DNA of 64,000 bases from Butyrivibrio sp. VCB2006. Lineage in GTDB: Bacteria > Bacillota > Clostridia > Lachnospirales > Lachnospiraceae. The notes under the pieces were generated by a model that saw only the letters and a list, made by a program, of their open reading frames with translations, did no database searches and was not told where the DNA came from. Every line of letters begins with the position of its first letter. The stretch's first letter is position 1. The translations under genes and the position numbers were made by a program. The stretch is taken from positions 37,675-101,674 of the forward strand of contig NZ_ATVX01000014.1 in NCBI RefSeq assembly GCF_000420945.1. The letters run 5' to 3'. Shown here piece after piece: positions 18,256-26,363 of this stretch.

Positions 18256-18648
18256 TTATGATATGTGTAATCTCATCACTCCTATGGCTCTTTTTATCCA
18301 GCTTGCGTGATTAAAAAAATAACCCTCTTGTCTAAGTAACACGCAAAGTTTTCTTATACAAGCTAATGCGTTATTATTTCCGTATTCCTACCTATGTAGC
18401 TACACGCAATTTCTTCAGCAAGTGCTGAATGCGTTATATTTTTTTGCAGCTATCCGTTATTGAATAACGCATATTTGTAGCCATTCATTACCTGCGTGTA
18501 AATACATAAGATAATACAGTTCTGTACCAGGTCACCCTTCACTTGTAAAGCGAATTATTAAATCATCCTGTTCTTAACAACAATTGAAATCTCATGGCAA
18601 GAATACTTCTTGTGCCACTAAGCGAATCGCTTATTTAAGATAATCAAA
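18256..18648. repeat. Non-coding, AT-rich stretch with repeated TGCGTTA/TAACGCA hairpin motifs
   Basis: No gene is seen. The stretch contains at least five copies of a short motif in both orientations: ACACGCA at about 18339, TGCGTTA at 18367, ACACGCA at 18401, TGCGTTA at 18430, TAACGCA at 18464, and TGCGTG at 18493. Adjacent opposite copies can pair, for instance ACGCA...TTCAGCA with TGCTGAATGCGT. The repeats may be remnants of small palindromic elements. They stop before the 89-bp direct repeat begins. Confidence 0.4.
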
Positions 18649-18737
18649 GACAGCATCGAATATAACTCCTAGTCACTTCAAAGTCAATACTTAAACTTAA
18701 TAGTTCTAACTGTCATACTTTTGCCCATATTATAATC
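18649..18737. repeat. 89-bp direct repeat, left copy (flanks composite mobile element)
   Basis: This 89-base block, beginning GACAGCATCGAATATAACTC and ending CCCATATTATAATC, is identical base for base to 23171-23259. It directly abuts the left terminus of the intact insertion sequence. It is read as the target-site duplication made when the whole 18738-23170 unit inserted. Long, variable-length target duplications are an established trait of IS1634-family elements. Confidence 0.9.
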
Positions 18738-18768
18738 CTGTCTTTGACAGTTTTAATACCAACTAAAG

Positions 18769-18803
18769 ACGCCAAAAGCCTTAATACATCAGGCTCTTGG
18801 CGT
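18769..18803. terminator. Hairpin terminator at the left end of the IS
   Basis: ACGCCAAAAGCCT and AGGCTCTTGGCGT form a 13-bp stem (one mismatch) with a 9-base loop, 32 bases after the transposase stop. T-rich stretches follow on both strands (TTTATTTTTG on the plus strand), so it can stop transcription leaving and entering the element. The deleted IS copy retains it at about 22990-23026. Confidence 0.7.
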
Positions 18804-18834
18804 TTATTTTTGTGATTCTTGATATATAGTAATA

Positions 18835-20562
18835 TTACCTTTGCTTGCTTTGTTTTTCTATAGTTCTCATATCAGCTTTAGTAATGAATTCGTAATCGGT
18901 TCTAAAACCGCATACTTTATGAAGGGCATCAGTAAGTTTATCACGAATGTAAGTTGGCATGTATCCTTGTCCTTTAATGTCTGCAAATTTCATTGATTTC
19001 AATTTATCCAAGATTTCTTCACAGGTGTATTTGTTTTCAAGTTGCTTTTCCAATAAACGATAAACAAGTAATGACAGGAAACATATCAGGAAGTGGGCTT
19101 CTATTCTGTCATCTCTTCTGATATAGACAGGTCTTGCAGCGAAATCTGTTTTCATGATTCTGAAGCATTCCTCGATCTGCCATCGTCCCTCGCTTACTTT
19201 CAAAATATCCTTAACATCATCGTCTATAAGATCTGTACAGACAGCGTAAAGACCGTCATATCCAGCTTCTTCGGCAACCTTTGTCTCGTCAAGATAGTAA
19301 TGGATATCGGCAACTTCGCCATCTTCAGTACATGCATCCTTCCATATAAAACGGGCTGGATCATTAGGGTTTTTACGATTCTTTTTTAGCTTTCCTTTGT
19401 TGATCATAGCCTCGGCACGTTGTACCTGAGCTTCTCTGATTGCCTTTTGATAAGCTGCATATTTGGGCGAATAGGTGATTATGAGTAGCTGATCGATATT
19501 TCCGCTGATATAAGGGATTTCTTTGTAGTACAACTCATCAGAATCAGTACTTTCAATTTCTGCAGCAGAAACCTTTTTATTATCCGCAAGCCTTTTAAAA
19601 CCATCTTTACTCAGTGCGAGTTTTTTGTTTTCTGCATCAAGTTTTTTTATTGACTGGGTGACGATAAACGCTCGTTCTCCTAGGTGGTTAAATTTGCGAT
19701 TATCGGTTGAACCAAGGCCGGCATCGCTACAGTAAATAAACTTATCATGACCGAACTGCTGAAGGATTTTTGATTCTAAAGGCTTTAATGATTTTTGCTC
19801 ATTCTGATTCCCGCCAAAAATTGAAAATGCAAGAGGAATACCGTCTCCATCAATGAAAAGTCCCATCTGAACGATTGGGTTAGGCCGCTGTTCCTTGCTT
19901 TTGCCATACTTTTTATTACCATCTTCTTGCTCAATTTCGAAGTAGAAGTTAGAGCAGTCGTAGTAAAGTATTCGATCATTTCTTTTACCAAAATAGTTGC
20001 TGTTCTTAAAAACTTCAGACTGGATAAAATCCGATTCTTCTGCAAGTACTGATAATGCTCTGTAGATATCATGAAGTTCGTATGTAGGAGCTTCAAGGTA
20101 TGACTGGGCAGCTTTATATGCAGAAAGTTTGCTACGTGGATCAAGGATGCGGTTATAAACCAGGTCAGAAAGAATGGCATTTAAATCGTATTCGTACTGA
20201 TGACGTTGTTTGACTGTCTTACAGATCTTATCCAGCTGGAGCTTGTAGTAAACAGCCTGAGGAAACAGATAACCGCCTTCAAATAGTTTGCGCTGTGCAT
20301 AGTCTAATTCTTTATCTGCGTGGAAAACAACCTGAACAGACTTTGTTTTGCGTGCCTGTTTGTACTTCTTGGTTTCGGCAGCAACTTCGCTGCGGCACCA
20401 GGCAATAACATCATCACGAGTTGGGCCATGATCCTTTATTAATTCTGAAAGTGTGCCGAGTTTACGGACAGTAGCAGTGGTGCTTTTTCCAGAATTATCA
20501 ATAAAGGATTTGGAAATATAGAATGATTCTGAATTCTTGGACTTTGAGATTGTAAGTTTCAT
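18835..20562 (-). CDS. IS1634-family DDE transposase
   Basis: 575 residues from MKLTISKSKNSESF; GGGGGGA precedes this ATG, so an in-frame ATG 13 codons earlier was not used. An N-terminal domain (residues 1-190) is followed by the RNase-H-like catalytic core. The first Asp is in ILYYDCSNFYFE, the second in FIYCSDAGLGS, and the Glu is in GRWQIEECFRIMKTDF, the long-insertion layout of IS4-related IS1634/IS1549-type transposases. The frame is uninterrupted and all three acidic residues are present, so the enzyme is probably functional. Confidence 0.93.
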   Translation of the reverse strand: MKLTISKSKNSESFYISKSFIDNSGKSTTATVRKLGTLSELIKDHGPTRDDVIAWCRSEVAAETKKYKQARKTKSVQVVFHADKELDYAQRKLFEGGYLFPQAVYYKLQLDKICKTVKQRHQYEYDLNAILSDLVYNRILDPRSKLSAYKAAQSYLEAPTYELHDIYRALSVLAEESDFIQSEVFKNSNYFGKRNDRILYYDCSNFYFEIEQEDGNKKYGKSKEQRPNPIVQMGLFIDGDGIPLAFSIFGGNQNEQKSLKPLESKILQQFGHDKFIYCSDAGLGSTDNRKFNHLGERAFIVTQSIKKLDAENKKLALSKDGFKRLADNKKVSAAEIESTDSDELYYKEIPYISGNIDQLLIITYSPKYAAYQKAIREAQVQRAEAMINKGKLKKNRKNPNDPARFIWKDACTEDGEVADIHYYLDETKVAEEAGYDGLYAVCTDLIDDDVKDILKVSEGRWQIEECFRIMKTDFAARPVYIRRDDRIEAHFLICFLSLLVYRLLEKQLENKYTCEEILDKLKSMKFADIKGQGYMPTYIRDKLTDALHKVCGFRTDYEFITKADMRTIEKQSKQR

Positions 20563-20869
20563 GAATAGTATCCCCCCATCCCTTATCATACCACAAATCA
20601 CTATATATCACTATATATTAAAAATAAGATTTGACAAAAAATACAGACCAGATGTGGTCTGCAACTATTTTTGATATGATTTAGGTGTCAAACTCCCGTG
20701 CAATAAAAAACAGACGAATTTAGATTCAAAAAAGCGTTTATTTACGCAAGTTTAACAAAAGTTTAATTATGGATAAATTTATTATTTATATATATACATG
20801 TAAAATATATTTGTATATGAATCTACGTACAATAATGTTTATTAATACATTTATAAATGGAGGGTAAAA
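20563..20869. other. IS right end and AT-rich upstream region of the cargo chemoreceptor gene
   Basis: The first 135 bases are the right end of the IS, including tandem AATCACTATATATCACTATATAT and the CAGACC/GGTCTG hairpin. From 20698 the DNA is very AT-rich, with several possible -10 elements (for example TATATT, TATAAA) but no clear -35 box. GGAGGG at 20859 is the ribosome binding site of the chemoreceptor gene. Confidence 0.5.
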
Positions 20870-22912
20870 ATGGGAACAGCTTCAACTATTGGAAATAATG
20901 GAAAAAACAATTCGAGTGTAAAAAAAAGTATTGGAAAAACATTATTGATGTGTTTACTGCCTGTGATTATCATTGGAGTAGTTGCAATTATTCTTATTCT
21001 ATCATTCAATGCTAAAGCTACAATTGAAGATGTATCTCTTATGGATCTTCAGGCTGAAACACAGGCTAATGCTTACAATATAGGAACCGGATTCAGAATG
21101 CTGTTGGCAAAATTTGGTCAATATTGTGATACCATGGAACAGGTTCCTTTTGAAGATGAGGAAGCAATTCTAAAATATATTGAGCCCTCTACAAATTACA
21201 CAATCATTAACAATACAGGAATTTACATTGGTTATGAGGATGATACTTATGTTTTTGCCAATCATACCATACAGGCTCCTGACTGGAAGCCTACACAAAG
21301 AGATTGGTATAAACTTGCACAAGGACATGAGACATTTATTGAATCTGACCCTTATGTTGATTCATCTACCGGGCAGCTTTGTGTCTCTTTTGTAAGACAG
21401 AACAGTTTTTATAATGGAATGGAAGGAGTTTGTGCTGTTGACGTTTTCCTTGGTGATATTCAGAATGAAGCATCAAAATATACTCCCATGAAAACAGGTA
21501 ATTCTATAATACTTGCCGGGGATTACATTATCAGCTATGTTAATCAGGATTTAAATGGTAAAAAAATATCTGAATCAGGAAATGCTTTTCTATCTAGCGT
21601 TAAAGCATATATTGATTCCGGTAGTACTGCGGTTACAAAAATAAAAAATCCGTTAAGCGGACTTGAATATTATGTTTGCTACTATAATATTCAGGGTACA
21701 AGTTGGAATATGGTTTCTTCTGTTCCTGTAAATGATGTTTTGGCATCATCCAACAGATTTATGATTATTGCAATGATTGCAATGATTGCATTGATTTTCA
21801 TAATCACAGTTATTATTTTGATCACAATAAGCAGAGTTATTTCTAAGCCAGTTAATAGTCTTTCTAATAGTATACTTAAGATTTCATCAGGGGATTTTAC
21901 TACACAGATGCCTCAAGATAAAGGTGATGAAATTGGTCTTATCAGCAAAGAAATGGAAAATTATGTTCAAGTAATGAATGATACAATTTCTAATATACAG
22001 GAGAGAGCGGAACAACTACAATTTGACTCAAACTCTTCAAAGGATGCTTCAAGTAAGATGACTGAAGGAGCTAATGAGCAGTCTAAATCGATGGAACAAA
22101 TCCAGACAACAATGGATGATATTTCAAATGCAGTAGGAGAACTTGCTAATAATGCAACTATGCTTGCACAGTCAGTTGCAGAATTAACCGATAATGGAAA
22201 TAAGACAAATGAGATAATGCTAAGTCTTGTAGATCAGGCTGAAGTTGGACAGAATGATATGAGCAATGTTCAGAAGAATATGGAAGTAATAACATCTTCC
22301 ATGAGTGATATGAATGATGTGGTTTCTACAGTAGGAGATTCTGCAGATAAGATTACTGAAATAGTAGGGATGATTGATTCTATTTCTGAACAGACAAACC
22401 TTCTGTCACTTAATGCAAGTATTGAAGCTGCAAGAGCCGGAGAAGCCGGAAAAGGCTTTGCTGTTGTTGCTGATGAAATCGGTAAACTTGCTCAAAACAG
22501 CCAGGAAGCTGCTAAAGAAATCAGCGATATTATCGCAGAGATCACAAATCTTATTAAAGATCTTGCCGAGAAATCTCAGGCAAATATGGAGGCTATTACC
22601 AATAGTCGCGGAGCAGTTTCAAAAGCTGGAGATAGCTTTAGTAAGATCAATCAGGAGCTCAATAGTACAGCAGACACAATGCGCAACATGATTGGAATGA
22701 TGGCAAATGTAAATGACATAGCATCAAGTGTTGCTGCTATATCTGAGCAACAGTCAGCTAGTTCTGAAGAAATAACAGCTACTGTAGCCAATTTGGCAGT
22801 AAGTGCTCAGGAGATTGCTGATGAATCAAAGGGTGTTGAGAATGTTGCAAATTCTGTATCTGATTCAGCTATATCCATCAATGAGCTGCTAGGCAGATTT
22901 ACCATACGATAA
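20870..22912 (+). CDS. Methyl-accepting chemotaxis protein carried inside the composite element
   Basis: 680 residues. A basic N terminus and membrane helix 1 (about residues 22-46) precede an extracytoplasmic dCache domain (about 50-300). Membrane helix 2 is at about 302-325, then HAMP ([14 protein letters not shown]) and a long coiled coil. The signalling tip is [20 protein letters not shown]. The sensor contains TQRDWYKLA followed later by VDVFL. R-x-W-Y plus a downstream Asp recalls the amino-acid-binding dCache motif, but the usual Tyr five residues before Arg is Trp here, so the ligand is only a guess. Base composition is more AT-rich than in the receptor at 10654. It is the only gene between the two IS copies. 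Confidence 0.93.
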   Translation: MGTASTIGNNGKNNSSVKKSIGKTLLMCLLPVIIIGVVAIILILSFNAKATIEDVSLMDLQAETQANAYNIGTGFRMLLAKFGQYCDTMEQVPFEDEEAILKYIEPSTNYTIINNTGIYIGYEDDTYVFANHTIQAPDWKPTQRDWYKLAQGHETFIESDPYVDSSTGQLCVSFVRQNSFYNGMEGVCAVDVFLGDIQNEASKYTPMKTGNSIILAGDYIISYVNQDLNGKKISESGNAFLSSVKAYIDSGSTAVTKIKNPLSGLEYYVCYYNIQGTSWNMVSSVPVNDVLASSNRFMIIAMIAMIALIFIITVIILITISRVISKPVNSLSNSILKISSGDFTTQMPQDKGDEIGLISKEMENYVQVMNDTISNIQERAEQLQFDSNSSKDASSKMTEGANEQSKSMEQIQTTMDDISNAVGELANNATMLAQSVAELTDNGNKTNEIMLSLVDQAEVGQNDMSNVQKNMEVITSSMSDMNDVVSTVGDSADKITEIVGMIDSISEQTNLLSLNASIEAARAGEAGKGFAVVADEIGKLAQNSQEAAKEISDIIAEITNLIKDLAEKSQANMEAITNSRGAVSKAGDSFSKINQELNSTADTMRNMIGMMANVNDIASSVAAISEQQSASSEEITATVANLAVSAQEIADESKGVENVANSVSDSAISINELLGRFTIR

Positions 22913-22960
22913 GAAATGCAAAATTAATCGTGATTTAATAGTAATTTCACTGATAAAATC

Positions 22961-23170
22961 CTGCCTTTGACAGTTTTAATACCAACTAAAGACGCCAAAA
23001 GCCTTAATACATCAGGCTCTTGGCGTTATTTTTGTGATTCTTGATATATAGTAATATTATACCACAAATCACTATATATCACTATATATCAAAAACAAAA
23101 GTTTGACAAAAAAATACAGACCAGATGTGGTCTGCAACTATTTTTGATATGATTTAGGTGTCAAACTCCC
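22961..23170. mobile_element. 210-bp non-autonomous IS derivative (MITE-like)
   Basis: The left 100 bases match 18738-18837 of the intact IS with two differences (CTGCC for CTGTC, and one T fewer after the hairpin). The right part matches the IS right end from about 20588 to 20697 with several substitutions. The transposase gene is missing; the junction lies in GTAATATTATACCAC, where both parents share TA-rich sequence. Both termini are kept, so the element could be mobilised by the intact transposase. It abuts the right 89-bp repeat. Confidence 0.9.
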
Positions 23171-23259
23171 GACAGCATCGAATATAACTCCTAGTCACTT
23201 CAAAGTCAATACTTAAACTTAATAGTTCTAACTGTCATACTTTTGCCCATATTATAATC
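23171..23259. repeat. 89-bp direct repeat, right copy
   Basis: Identical to 18649-18737. Its last bases (TTTTGCCCATATTATAATC) lie just upstream of the methyltransferase gene and seem to be part of that gene's promoter, so the target was probably the promoter region of this gene. The duplication would have left an intact copy in place. Confidence 0.9.
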
Positions 23260-23269
23260 AATGTATAAT
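23243..23269 (+). promoter_or_regulatory. Possible promoter of the rsmH-like gene
   Basis: TATAAT at 23264-23269 is preceded by TTGCCC at 15 bases (23243-23248), a short spacer. A second TATAAT lies at 23253-23258. Both boxes fall in or next to the right 89-bp repeat. The start codon is at 23327. Confidence 0.4.
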
Positions 23270-23326
23270 ATAGACTGAGAGATTAAATGAATAAGCAAAA
23301 CAGTACATTTTAACCAAAGGAAAACC

Positions 23327-24406
23327 ATGGAAGAAAAACAGCACAAACGAAGAGTTCATTATTCTGGGAAATATCCCAAGAAGTTTGAAGAAAAATATAA
23401 AGAGCAAAATCCGGAGAAGTATGCAGATACCGTAGCCCACGTAATATCCAAGGGTTCAACACCAGCAGGTATGCATATCTCTATTATGGTAAAAGAAATC
23501 CTGGAGGTGCTTAAGATTCAGCCGGGAGAGCAAGGACTTGATTGCACACTGGGATATGGCGGACATACCAGAAAGATGCTGGAGCAGCTGACTAATGGCG
23601 GCTCTCAGGAAGGCTCAGCACCTGGTAATTCTCCCGGATGCATCTACGGTCTGGACGTTGACCCAATAGAATCTGCCAAGACTGTGGAAAGACTTAGAAA
23701 CGCAGGCTTTGATGAGAATGTATTCAAGTTCAGGCTGATCAATTTCGCCAATATCGATAAGGTAGCTGAGGAAGCAGGAAAGTTTGACTTTGTTCTCGCA
23801 GACCTTGGAGTATCTTCCATGCAGATTGATGATCCAAAGCGCGGATTTTCCTATAAAATTGATGGGCCCCTTGACTTAAGGCTCGATCCGGAGCACGGAG
23901 AATCAGCAGCCGAGAGATTACACAACATCACAAGAGATGAGTTTGTTGGCATGCTGGTAGAAAACTCTGATGAGCCCTATGCAGAAGAGATAGCTGACAA
24001 GGTTTTTAATCTGATGAAAAAAGGTGATCCCATGGACACCACAACAGCTCTAAGACACGCCATCGAATCTGCTCTTTGGAAAGTTCCAAAGGAAGAGAAG
24101 GATCAGGCCATAAAAAAGAGCTGTGCAAGAGTTTTCCAAGCTCTTCGAATTGATGTAAACAGTGAATTCGAGGTTCTGTACTCATTTCTGGAAAAGCTCC
24201 CTGGAATCCTGAATCCCGGAGCCAGAGTAGCAATTCTTACTTTCCATTCAGGAGAAGACAGATTAGTCAAAAAGGCATTTAAAGAATGTAAGAAAGCCGG
24301 ATTGTTCAGTAAAATATCGGAGGATGTAATAAGACCATCTGCAGAAGAATGCAGAATCAATCCAAGAAGTAAGTCCACCAAGATGAGGTGGGCAATTAAG
24401 GCGTAA
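23327..24406 (+). CDS. RsmH-like S-adenosylmethionine methyltransferase (divergent, stand-alone)
   Basis: 359 residues. The core matches RsmH/MraW, the enzyme that N4-methylates C1402 of 16S rRNA. It has GMHISIMVKEIL, the SAM-binding motif DCTLGYGGHTRKML, DFVLADLGVSSMQIDDPKRGFSY, GPLDLRLDP and AILTFHSGEDRLVKKAF. It differs from the usual form in a basic N-terminal extension of about 45 residues (KRRVHYSGKYPKKFEEKYKE) and in its location away from the division and cell-wall cluster where rsmH normally lies. It may be a second RsmH-like enzyme with another target. The gene begins 67 bases after the composite element's right repeat. Confidence 0.8.
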   Translation: MEEKQHKRRVHYSGKYPKKFEEKYKEQNPEKYADTVAHVISKGSTPAGMHISIMVKEILEVLKIQPGEQGLDCTLGYGGHTRKMLEQLTNGGSQEGSAPGNSPGCIYGLDVDPIESAKTVERLRNAGFDENVFKFRLINFANIDKVAEEAGKFDFVLADLGVSSMQIDDPKRGFSYKIDGPLDLRLDPEHGESAAERLHNITRDEFVGMLVENSDEPYAEEIADKVFNLMKKGDPMDTTTALRHAIESALWKVPKEEKDQAIKKSCARVFQALRIDVNSEFEVLYSFLEKLPGILNPGARVAILTFHSGEDRLVKKAFKECKKAGLFSKISEDVIRPSAEECRINPRSKSTKMRWAIKA

Positions 24407-24453
24407 TCATATAATAAAAGCAATTATATTACTAACGTTGGGGGAATTAGTAA

Positions 24454-25215
24454 ATGTACGTCAATAAGAAAGCTCACTATCTGTCCAATTCGCTTTTCTG
24501 GGCAGCTGGAATTCATTGCTTGGCAAATGCAGCACTATTCATTGTCAGAAGGATTGCCAAAAACGAGATATCAATTCAGCCGGATATGGTTAACAGTACC
24601 ATTCTCGCAGGTCAGATAGCTGTCGCCGCAATTCAGGTTATTCTGATGGCATTTGTATTTATTGGGGCATTTGATAAATTAAAAAGCGCTCTGTCTGTTG
24701 TGGAAGAGTCAGACAGACTCAAGATGGCTGTTCTCCAGCAGGAGACCATGGGTAACAAGATTCCGGCTCTCACCGGAGAATCAATAGGTAAGCTTCTAGA
24801 GCTGTGGGGTGCGATTCTTATCGCAGTCCGTATGGTATATGATATCTGCTCCCTGGTATATCGCAGGTTCATAACAGATCTTATTGATTACAGTACAAGC
24901 GCATCATCCTCCGGAGAAGATTTTGTAGCAATCTATAACAATACTCACGGATTTAAGTACATTGGTCTTCTTATAGCACTTTTACTTGGAAGTCTTATGA
25001 CCGGAATCTTCCTGAATGACAAGATGATAAAGGTTATTACTCTAATCTTGCTAACATTTTTCCTATTATCATTCGTGCTTTTTGGAATGCACACTGTAAC
25101 CGTTGCGGGCTATAGCATCGGAATAGTCTGGACGTCAGTAATATTCCATCTTGTAGAGACAGTTGGACTATTTATCCTGGGATTATATTTGAGGAAAAAA
25201 TATATAGGGCTTTGA
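24454..25215 (+). CDS. Multi-pass membrane protein of unknown function
   Basis: 253 residues with about six hydrophobic segments: near residues 10-32, 45-72, 110-130, 163-185, 188-212 and 222-245. A charged loop lies between segments 2 and 3 (KSALSVVEESDRLKMAV), and a Ser-rich loop between 3 and 4 (YSTSASSSGEDF). I do not recognise a family. GGGGGA precedes the ATG. It follows the methyltransferase by 47 bases and is probably cotranscribed with it; a strong terminator follows. Confidence 0.75.
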   Translation: MYVNKKAHYLSNSLFWAAGIHCLANAALFIVRRIAKNEISIQPDMVNSTILAGQIAVAAIQVILMAFVFIGAFDKLKSALSVVEESDRLKMAVLQQETMGNKIPALTGESIGKLLELWGAILIAVRMVYDICSLVYRRFITDLIDYSTSASSSGEDFVAIYNNTHGFKYIGLLIALLLGSLMTGIFLNDKMIKVITLILLTFFLLSFVLFGMHTVTVAGYSIGIVWTSVIFHLVETVGLFILGLYLRKKYIGL

Positions 25216-25225
25216 TTCTTAACAA

Positions 25226-25268
25226 AAGACTGGACTTATACAAATACAGTATAGGTCCAGTCTTATTA
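25226..25268. terminator. Bidirectional terminator between the membrane protein and K+ channel genes
   Basis: AAGACTGGACTTATAC (25226-25241) pairs with GTATAGGTCCAGTCTT (25249-25264), a 16-bp stem with one G-U pair and a 7-base loop. T-rich tails follow on the plus strand (ATTATT) and on the minus strand (TTTTGTT), serving two convergent genes. Confidence 0.8.
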
Positions 25269-25326
25269 TTAGTACTATTATATGTTTTCATAGACACACT
25301 ATATGTCTAATTTAGTATCTTTGTTC

Positions 25327-26061
25327 TTACAACTCATACTTAGATTTCTTCCTGTTAACCTCACCGATATAGGCTGCCGTTATCATACCGGATGGAAGTG
25401 CAATAACCGCAACCCCCACAAGAGCCGAAACCATTGTAATAAGCCTTCCCACATCCGATGTGGGGTAGATATCGCCGTAGCCAATGGTTGTGATAGAAAT
25501 TGTAGCCCAGTATAATGCATCAAAAAAGTTTTCAAACAAATCCGGTTCCAGCTGAAAAATCAGCATTGCGGATACAAAGATATAAATGATGATCAGTATC
25601 AGCACCGCAAGAAGCTGCTTTTTAACCTTTCTAAGTACATTTGCAATTACGATAGCCGTCTTGGAATACCTGATCAGCTTCAGAACTCTGAATACCCTGA
25701 ATAATCTTAGCAGGCCAATAGCAGATGTGACCGGGGAAAAGAGATATATAATAGGGACGATTGATAGAAAATCAAAAATCGCAAGTGGCGTCAGTATGTA
25801 TGCTAAGTATGCTTTGACGCTCTTATATCCCATCTTGTAATCCGCCGTGCAAACTCTGGCAATATAATCAATTACAAAAATAGTTGTTGTAAGTATCTCA
25901 ATCCAATATGTATAGGAATTATCCTTCTTAAGGGTCAGCGGAATAAGGCCAACAATGACTGCTACTGTCATAAGCATGTCATATGCCCGGCTGGATCTGT
26001 CTCCAATACTGGAAACCTCAATTACTTCGTATACTCTTTTCTTAAATGTATTATTCTCCAT
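25327..26061 (-). CDS. Voltage-gated-type potassium channel
   Basis: 244 residues with the six-helix plan of Kv-like channels. S1-S3 lie at about residues 28-125. S4 carries regularly spaced arginines and lysines (LLRLFRVFRVLKLIRYSK, about 117-134). S5 and S6 flank a pore loop with the selectivity filter TTIGYGDIYP (about 192-201). The protein sits in the cytoplasmic membrane and should form a tetramer. The cytoplasmic C terminus is short and has no RCK or cyclic-nucleotide domain. It is a single gene between two small units. Confidence 0.93.
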   Translation of the reverse strand: MENNTFKKRVYEVIEVSSIGDRSSRAYDMLMTVAVIVGLIPLTLKKDNSYTYWIEILTTTIFVIDYIARVCTADYKMGYKSVKAYLAYILTPLAIFDFLSIVPIIYLFSPVTSAIGLLRLFRVFRVLKLIRYSKTAIVIANVLRKVKKQLLAVLILIIIYIFVSAMLIFQLEPDLFENFFDALYWATISITTIGYGDIYPTSDVGRLITMVSALVGVAVIALPSGMITAAYIGEVNRKKSKYEL

Positions 26062-26140
26062 ACAAATATCCCACCGACTAAGCTCAGCTCTCTGTCAGTC
26101 TTATAACATCATTTCGAGCAGCAATTATATTCGTCGCAAA

Positions 26141-26299
26141 TCAGAAATTTCCGGTCACAAAAGCCAAGACACCCAGTATGACTAAAACCACACTGAGTAT
26201 TCGACATATAGTAACAAAAATTGATGAATATAATCCTTTTCTCGACGTTTTTATTCCGGTATCGGATATCAGAATATCTTTTTCTTTATCTCTGCCCAT
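26141..26299 (-). CDS. Small single-helix membrane protein
   Basis: 52 residues from MGRDKEKDIL. A polar N-terminal half is followed by one hydrophobic helix (about residues 24-50, VTICRILSVVLVILGVLAFV). AGGG lies upstream of the ATG; an in-frame ATG 16 codons earlier has no ribosome binding site. It lies between the glycerate kinase and K+ channel genes on the same strand. No family is recognised, and small size makes the call uncertain. Confidence 0.45.
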   Translation of the reverse strand: MGRDKEKDILISDTGIKTSRKGLYSSIFVTICRILSVVLVILGVLAFVTGNF

Positions 26300-26363
26300 A
26301 TTGAAACCCTGTGTTTTTAATACGTTTAATTGTTTTACTATTATCATTATATCATCATTTTCA

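Larger units (their letters stand above)
18738..20697. mobile_element. Insertion sequence, IS1634 family, about 1.96 kb, intact
   Basis: The ends were defined by comparison with the deleted copy at 22961-23170. The left end reads CTGTCTTTGACAG and the right end, reverse-complemented, reads GGGAGTTTGACAC, an imperfect terminal inverted repeat centred on TTTGACA. The element encodes one transposase on the minus strand. A hairpin (CAGACC/GGTCTG, about 20643-20661) lies near the right end, between the terminus and the transposase start; another lies after the transposase stop. No short target duplication flanks this copy alone; the 89-bp repeat flanks the larger unit of which it is the left part. 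Confidence 0.88.
18738..23170. mobile_element. Composite element: IS1634-family IS, chemoreceptor gene, deleted IS copy
   Basis: The unit consists of the full IS (18738-20697), a 2.3-kb segment holding a chemoreceptor gene, and a 210-bp internally deleted IS copy in the same orientation (22961-23170). Perfect 89-bp direct repeats abut its outer ends, and neither IS copy has its own flanking duplication. The simplest reading is transposition of the whole unit using the left end of the intact IS and the right end of the deleted one. The interior is visibly more AT-rich than neighbouring genes, which fits acquisition from elsewhere. A homologous-recombination route between IS copies is an alternative. 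Confidence 0.75.

Noticed and set aside
18649..23259. Direct repeats as attachment sites of a prophage or integrative element
   Set aside because: No integrase or tRNA gene is present; the repeats abut IS termini, which explains them better.
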